Shown here: piece after piece, positions 60,485 through 64,000 of the stretch
Numbering within the stretch: position 1 is the stretch's first letter
Layout of the letters: each line of letters opens with the position of its first letter
NCBI RefSeq assembly: GCF_001303895.1
Contig: NZ_LJSD01000017.1
Span: 123,404-187,403, forward strand
Origin: Mesorhizobium sp. 1M-11
Lineage (GTDB): Bacteria; Pseudomonadota; Alphaproteobacteria; Rhizobiales; Rhizobiaceae
Length of the DNA: 64,000 nt
Direction of reading: 5' to 3'
The notes under the pieces: generated by a model
What the model was told of the DNA's origin: nothing
Database searches by the model: none
What the model saw: the letters and a program-made list of their open reading frames with translations, nothing else
Program-made: the position numbers and the translations under genes

Positions 60485-61072
60485 ATGGCGCGCGGCCGCG
60501 GCCGGCTGTCCGGCATCGAGCAGTTGCCTCCGGAGGCGGACCATATCGTCGCCCAGGCCGCACAGGCGCTACAGGACCGCGAGCGCACCCAGCTCGATAT
60601 CTACGAGGAATTCTTCAACGCCCTCAACGCGCTGAAGCGCGAGCATCGCGGCGAGCTGGAATTCACCGTCCCCAGCTTCTCGGCCTTCAACCGCTATTCG
60701 ATCCGGCTGTCGGCGATGACCCGGCGCCTGGAAGAAACCCGCGAGATCGCCGGTGCCATCGCCGGCCGCTTCAACGCCCAGGCGTCGGACGAACTGACGC
60801 TGATCGCCTCGGAGGCGATCAAGACGCTGGTCTACGAGCTGCTCATGGACAGCGGCCGCAGCGGCGTCGACCCCAAGGGCGCCCAGCAGCTGGCCAGCGC
60901 GCTCTATCGGGCCACCCAGGCGCAGGGCGTGTCGACCAGCCGTCGCCTTAAGGTCGAGCGGGAGTTTGCGAACAAGGTCACCGAGACGGTCGACAAGGTG
61001 GCCAAGGTCGCCGGCCTTTCGGCGGATCGTGCTTCCGAGATCCGCAAGCAGGTCCTGGGATTGCGGTCATGA
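60485..61072 (+). CDS. Mu gp27-like small terminase subunit (DUF3486)
   Basis: 195 aa with GRGRLSGIEQLPPEADHIV at the N-terminus and FTVPSFSAFNRYSIRL in the middle, the DUF3486 pattern. It recognises phage DNA ends and recruits the large terminase. It sits directly before the gp28-like gene and overlaps it by 4 bases. Confidence 0.9.
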   Translation: MARGRGRLSGIEQLPPEADHIVAQAAQALQDRERTQLDIYEEFFNALNALKREHRGELEFTVPSFSAFNRYSIRLSAMTRRLEETREIAGAIAGRFNAQASDELTLIASEAIKTLVYELLMDSGRSGVDPKGAQQLASALYRATQAQGVSTSRRLKVEREFANKVTETVDKVAKVAGLSADRASEIRKQVLGLRS

Positions 61073-62733
61073 GCGTCGCCGAGGCGCGCGCCTTCGTGCA
61101 GGGAGAGGAAGCTGTCAAACCCGTCCTTTCCCGAAACCCAGCCGAACTGCCGCCCGAACTGCCGCGCGGCTCCGAGCTTCCGGCCGACCACGATCCGCTG
61201 GCCGACGGCATCCTCATGCTCCACCAGAAAGAGTGGCTGGAGGATCGATCCGACCTGAAGATCGCCGAGAAGGGCCGCCGCACCGGCATCACCTACGCCG
61301 AGGCCCTCGACGACACCATCATCGCGGCGTCCGCCCGCGGCGAAGGCGGCGACAATGTCTTCTACATCGGCGACACCAAGGACAAGGGTCGCGAATTCAT
61401 CGGCTACGTCGCCCATTTCGCCCGGATCGTGGCGAAGGAGCTGACCGAGATCGAAGAGTTCATGTTCGAGGACGAGCAGGCCGACGGCTCGAAGAAGTTC
61501 ATCTCGGCCTATCGTGTCCGTTTCGCTTCCGGCTTCAGGGTCGAGGCGCTGTCGTCGAACCCGGCGAACATCCGCGGCCTGCAGGGCATCGTCGTCATCG
61601 ACGAGGCGGCCTACCACCGCGATGTCCGCAACGTGGTCGACGCCGTCAACGCCCTGCTGATCTGGGGCGGCAAGGTCCGCATCATCTCGACCCACAACGG
61701 CGTCCTCAATCCCTTCAACGAGCTGATCCGCGAGGCCCGCGCCGGCAAGAGCCCGTTCGTCGTTCACCACATCCCGTTTCAGGCGGCGGTCGACAACGGG
61801 CTTTACCGGCGCGTCTGCCTTACCCGCAACTGGACCTACACGCCCGAGGCCGAGGCCAAATGGGAACGACTGATCCGCGGCTCCTACGGCGCGCGCGAAG
61901 CGGCCATGAAACAGGAACTGGACGCCATCCCCGCCGACGCGGAAGGCGCGGCTTTGACGCGGGTCGTGATCGAGCGGGTGAAAGACGCGGCCGTTCCGGT
62001 CGTCCGCCTGCACCTGCCGGACAGCTTCAAGGGTCTGGACAAGGACGTCCGCGAAGCCGTCATCCGCGATTTCTGCCGGCAGAAGCTGCAGCCGATCCTG
62101 GCGGGGCTCGACAAGCAGCGGGCGCACTGCTTCGGCCAGGACTTCGCACGCTCCGGCGACGTGTCGGCGTTCAAGGCGTACGAGATCGGCCAGGACACGG
62201 TCCGCCGCTGCTGTCTCGTCCTGGAGCTGCGCAACGTGCCCTACGAAGCCCAGCGCGACATCCTCTTTTACGTGGGCGATCGTTTGCCGCGCCTCTCCGG
62301 CGGCGCGCTCGATGCCACCGGCAACGGTGGCTATCTGGCAGAGGTCGCGGCGCAGCGTTGGGGCGAGTGCATCGTCGAGGTGAAGCTCTCGGCGGAATGG
62401 TACCGGGAAAACTCGCCACGCTATATCGAGGCCTTCGGCGACCAGACCGTCACCGTCGCGGCCGACGAGGACGTGATCCGCGACCACCAGGCGCTGCAGT
62501 ATGTCGGCGGCATCATCAAGGTTCCCGACGATCACCGTCACAAGGGTGAGGACGGACTGGACCGGCACGGCGACACCGCGATCGCCGGGATATTGGCATG
62601 GTTCGCCTCGCTCCAGATGACGATCGGCTACGGCTATGAGCCGGCCGGTCAGGGCCAGCGGTCGGATAGCCGCGGCACGCACGATCGAGCGGAACGGTCG
62701 ATCGATCCCGAACTGCGAGGAGCATTGTGGTGA
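61069..62733 (+). CDS. Mu gp28-like large terminase subunit
   Basis: 554 aa. The ATPase part has a deviant Walker A region (AEKGRRTGIT) and Walker B VVIDEAAY, followed by STHNG motif III; the RNase H-like nuclease part starts near FGQDFARSGDVSAF and ends with RHGDTAIA. Packages headful DNA from integrated copies. Full length. Confidence 0.93.
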   Translation: MSVAEARAFVQGEEAVKPVLSRNPAELPPELPRGSELPADHDPLADGILMLHQKEWLEDRSDLKIAEKGRRTGITYAEALDDTIIAASARGEGGDNVFYIGDTKDKGREFIGYVAHFARIVAKELTEIEEFMFEDEQADGSKKFISAYRVRFASGFRVEALSSNPANIRGLQGIVVIDEAAYHRDVRNVVDAVNALLIWGGKVRIISTHNGVLNPFNELIREARAGKSPFVVHHIPFQAAVDNGLYRRVCLTRNWTYTPEAEAKWERLIRGSYGAREAAMKQELDAIPADAEGAALTRVVIERVKDAAVPVVRLHLPDSFKGLDKDVREAVIRDFCRQKLQPILAGLDKQRAHCFGQDFARSGDVSAFKAYEIGQDTVRRCCLVLELRNVPYEAQRDILFYVGDRLPRLSGGALDATGNGGYLAEVAAQRWGECIVEVKLSAEWYRENSPRYIEAFGDQTVTVAADEDVIRDHQALQYVGGIIKVPDDHRHKGEDGLDRHGDTAIAGILAWFASLQMTIGYGYEPAGQGQRSDSRGTHDRAERSIDPELRGALW

Positions 62734-64000
62734 GCATCGTCAAATCCCTAATGGCCGCTGCCGGTCGCCGTCTCCTCGACGCTTCGGGAATGCCGATCGA
62801 GGCCGCCTCGCTTCCTGCCGAACCGGTGGCCGAGGTCAAGGATGCGGCGCCGGCCGAGCGGGCAGGCGCGACCTTGAGCGGTGTCCGCTCGGCGATCTCG
62901 GAACATCCCGCCGAAGGGCTGACGCCGGCGCGTCTGGCGCAGATCCACCGCGCCGCCGCACAAGGCGATCCGGAGCTTTACCTCGAACTGGCGGAAGACA
63001 TCGAGGAGCGCGACCTGCACTACCTCGGCGTGCTCGGCACGCGGAAGCGCTCCGTGGCCCAGCTGCCCATTACCGTGACCGCGGCATCCGAAGCCAGCGA
63101 CCACAAGAAGCACGGGGAGTACGTCCAGTCCTGGATCAATGACGGCGTGCTGGCCGCCGGCCTGTTCGACATGCTGGACGCCACCGGCAAGGGCTTCTCT
63201 GTGATGGAGACCGATTATCGGTCGCATCTCGGCCACCTTTGCCCGCGCGAGTTCATCTGGCGGCCGCAGCGCTGGTTCAACTTCGATCGCATCGACGGCG
63301 AGACTGTGCTGTTGCGGGAGGGGACCGGCGACGTGCCTCTGGCTCCGCACAAGTTCGTCATCCATCGCTCGAAGGCCAAGTCCGGCCTGACCATCCGGTC
63401 GGGGATCGCCCGCGCCGCGAGCTGGGCGTGGATGTACAAATCGTTCACGCTGAAGGACTGGTCGATCTTCGTGCAGAATTTCGGAATGCCGGTTCGGATC
63501 GGCAAGTACGGGCGGAACGCCAAGGAAGAGGAGAAGGACGTGCTTTGGCGTGCCGTGTCGCGGATCGCCGGAGACTGCGCTGCCATCATTCCGGCCGACA
63601 TGCTGATCGAGTTTCACGAGGTCTCTGCGAAGGCGGCGTCGACGGACCTTTACGAGCGGCGTGCCGACTGGATGGACCGCCAGGTGTCGAAGGCGGTGCT
63701 CGGCCAGACGACGACAACCGATGCGGTCTCCGGTGGCCATGCCGTAGCCCAGGAACACCGTCTCGTACAGGAGGACATCGAGCGCTCCGACGCGATCGCC
63801 CTGTCGGCGACCGTCAACGCGCAGATCATCCCGAACCTGGTCGCCTTCGAGTTCGGCCCGCAGGATCACTATCCGGTGGTCTCGATCGGCCGGCCCGACG
63901 AGGTGCCGCTCGAGGAATTCGCCAGCGCCTTCGACAAGCTCGGGCGACAGGGCCTCACCGCACCGGCGGCCTGGGCGCGCGGCCGCCTCGGCATTCCGGC
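62730..64000 (+). CDS. Mu gp29-like portal protein (DUF935), 3'-truncated by the window
   Basis: Starts at a GTG overlapping the terminase stop and runs beyond 64000 (about 423 codons seen of an expected 500 or so). DUF935 features: PEGLTPARLAQIHRAAAQGDPELYLELAEDIEERDLHYLGVLGTRKRSV near residues 60-110, then DMLDATGKGFSVMETDY and GQTTTTDAVSGGHAVAQEH. Portal ring at the head vertex. Confidence 0.92.
   Translation, partial: MSIVKSLMAAAGRRLLDASGMPIEAASLPAEPVAEVKDAAPAERAGATLSGVRSAISEHPAEGLTPARLAQIHRAAAQGDPELYLELAEDIEERDLHYLGVLGTRKRSVAQLPITVTAASEASDHKKHGEYVQSWINDGVLAAGLFDMLDATGKGFSVMETDYRSHLGHLCPREFIWRPQRWFNFDRIDGETVLLREGTGDVPLAPHKFVIHRSKAKSGLTIRSGIARAASWAWMYKSFTLKDWSIFVQNFGMPVRIGKYGRNAKEEEKDVLWRAVSRIAGDCAAIIPADMLIEFHEVSAKAASTDLYERRADWMDRQVSKAVLGQTTTTDAVSGGHAVAQEHRLVQEDIERSDAIALSATVNAQIIPNLVAFEFGPQDHYPVVSIGRPDEVPLEEFASAFDKLGRQGLTAPAAWARGRLGIP

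Larger units (their letters stand above)
43862..64000 (+). mobile_element. Mu-like transposable prophage, left 20 kb
   Basis: Phage gene order is repressor (minus strand), Ner, early genes, transposase A, ATPase B, GemA, Mor, lysis, gp27, gp28, gp29, as in Mu-type phages. The left end is placed at TG (43862), by the Mu rule that ends begin with TG, right where the SnoaL-like gene is interrupted; the exact base is uncertain. The right end is not in the window. The genes seen are intact, so the prophage may be active. Confidence 0.88.

Overview
The window is GC-rich alphaproteobacterial DNA, most likely Mesorhizobium or a close relative. The evidence is a type III secretion system (T3SS) of rhizobial (Rhc) type with a split secretin, paired branched-chain-amino-acid-type ABC operons, and dense overlapping operons. 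All assignments come from reading motifs and gene order; no database search was run.

Positions 1-26561 hold the T3SS. A minus-strand operon runs rhcC1 (nolW) - sctI (nolB) - sctJ - sctK - sctL - sctN - sctO and leaves the window at position 1. A plus-strand operon (17861-25865) carries a 60-aa needle candidate, sctD, a small unknown gene, a TPR gene, sctV, rhcC2, a CpaD-like lipoprotein, a TadD-like TPR lipoprotein and sctU, followed by a secreted PRC-barrel protein and a clear terminator. Between the two arms sit an L,D-transpeptidase, a LysR regulator, a minus-strand gene of about 10 kb (3341 aa; LysM, SH3, repeats and a nuclease-like core) and an RpiR-type regulator. The outer-membrane part of the machine looks like a Tad-pilus module, and SctU lacks the NPTH autocleavage motif. 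sctQ, R, S and T are not in the window.

Positions 26571-43712 are a catabolic and uptake block. It contains two LIV-type ABC transporters (the first with a LivM-LivG fusion), a COG0523/CobW metallochaperone translationally coupled to a YtcJ-like amidohydrolase, two SDR oxidoreductases, a class III aminotransferase, an IclR regulator and an AraC regulator. The set suggests import and breakdown of an amide- or amino-acid-like compound; the substrate cannot be read from sequence.

From about 43862 to the right edge is a Mu-like transposable prophage. Its left end cuts a SnoaL/NTF2-like host gene whose last 30 or so codons remain at 43767-43861. The phage has an S24-type repressor with two identical palindromic operators, Ner, a LexA-type HTH protein, a DnaA-domain-IV-like protein, a ParB-like protein, DDE transposase A, ATPase B, a run of small early genes (DUF3164, zinc ribbons, a PhoB-like winged helix, a second ParB-like protein, GemA, a ClpX zinc-finger homologue), a reverse-oriented secreted cargo protein, Mor, a lysis cassette (GH108 endolysin, holin) and the head genes gp27, gp28 and gp29. 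The portal gene runs off the window. No rRNA, tRNA or CRISPR array was seen.
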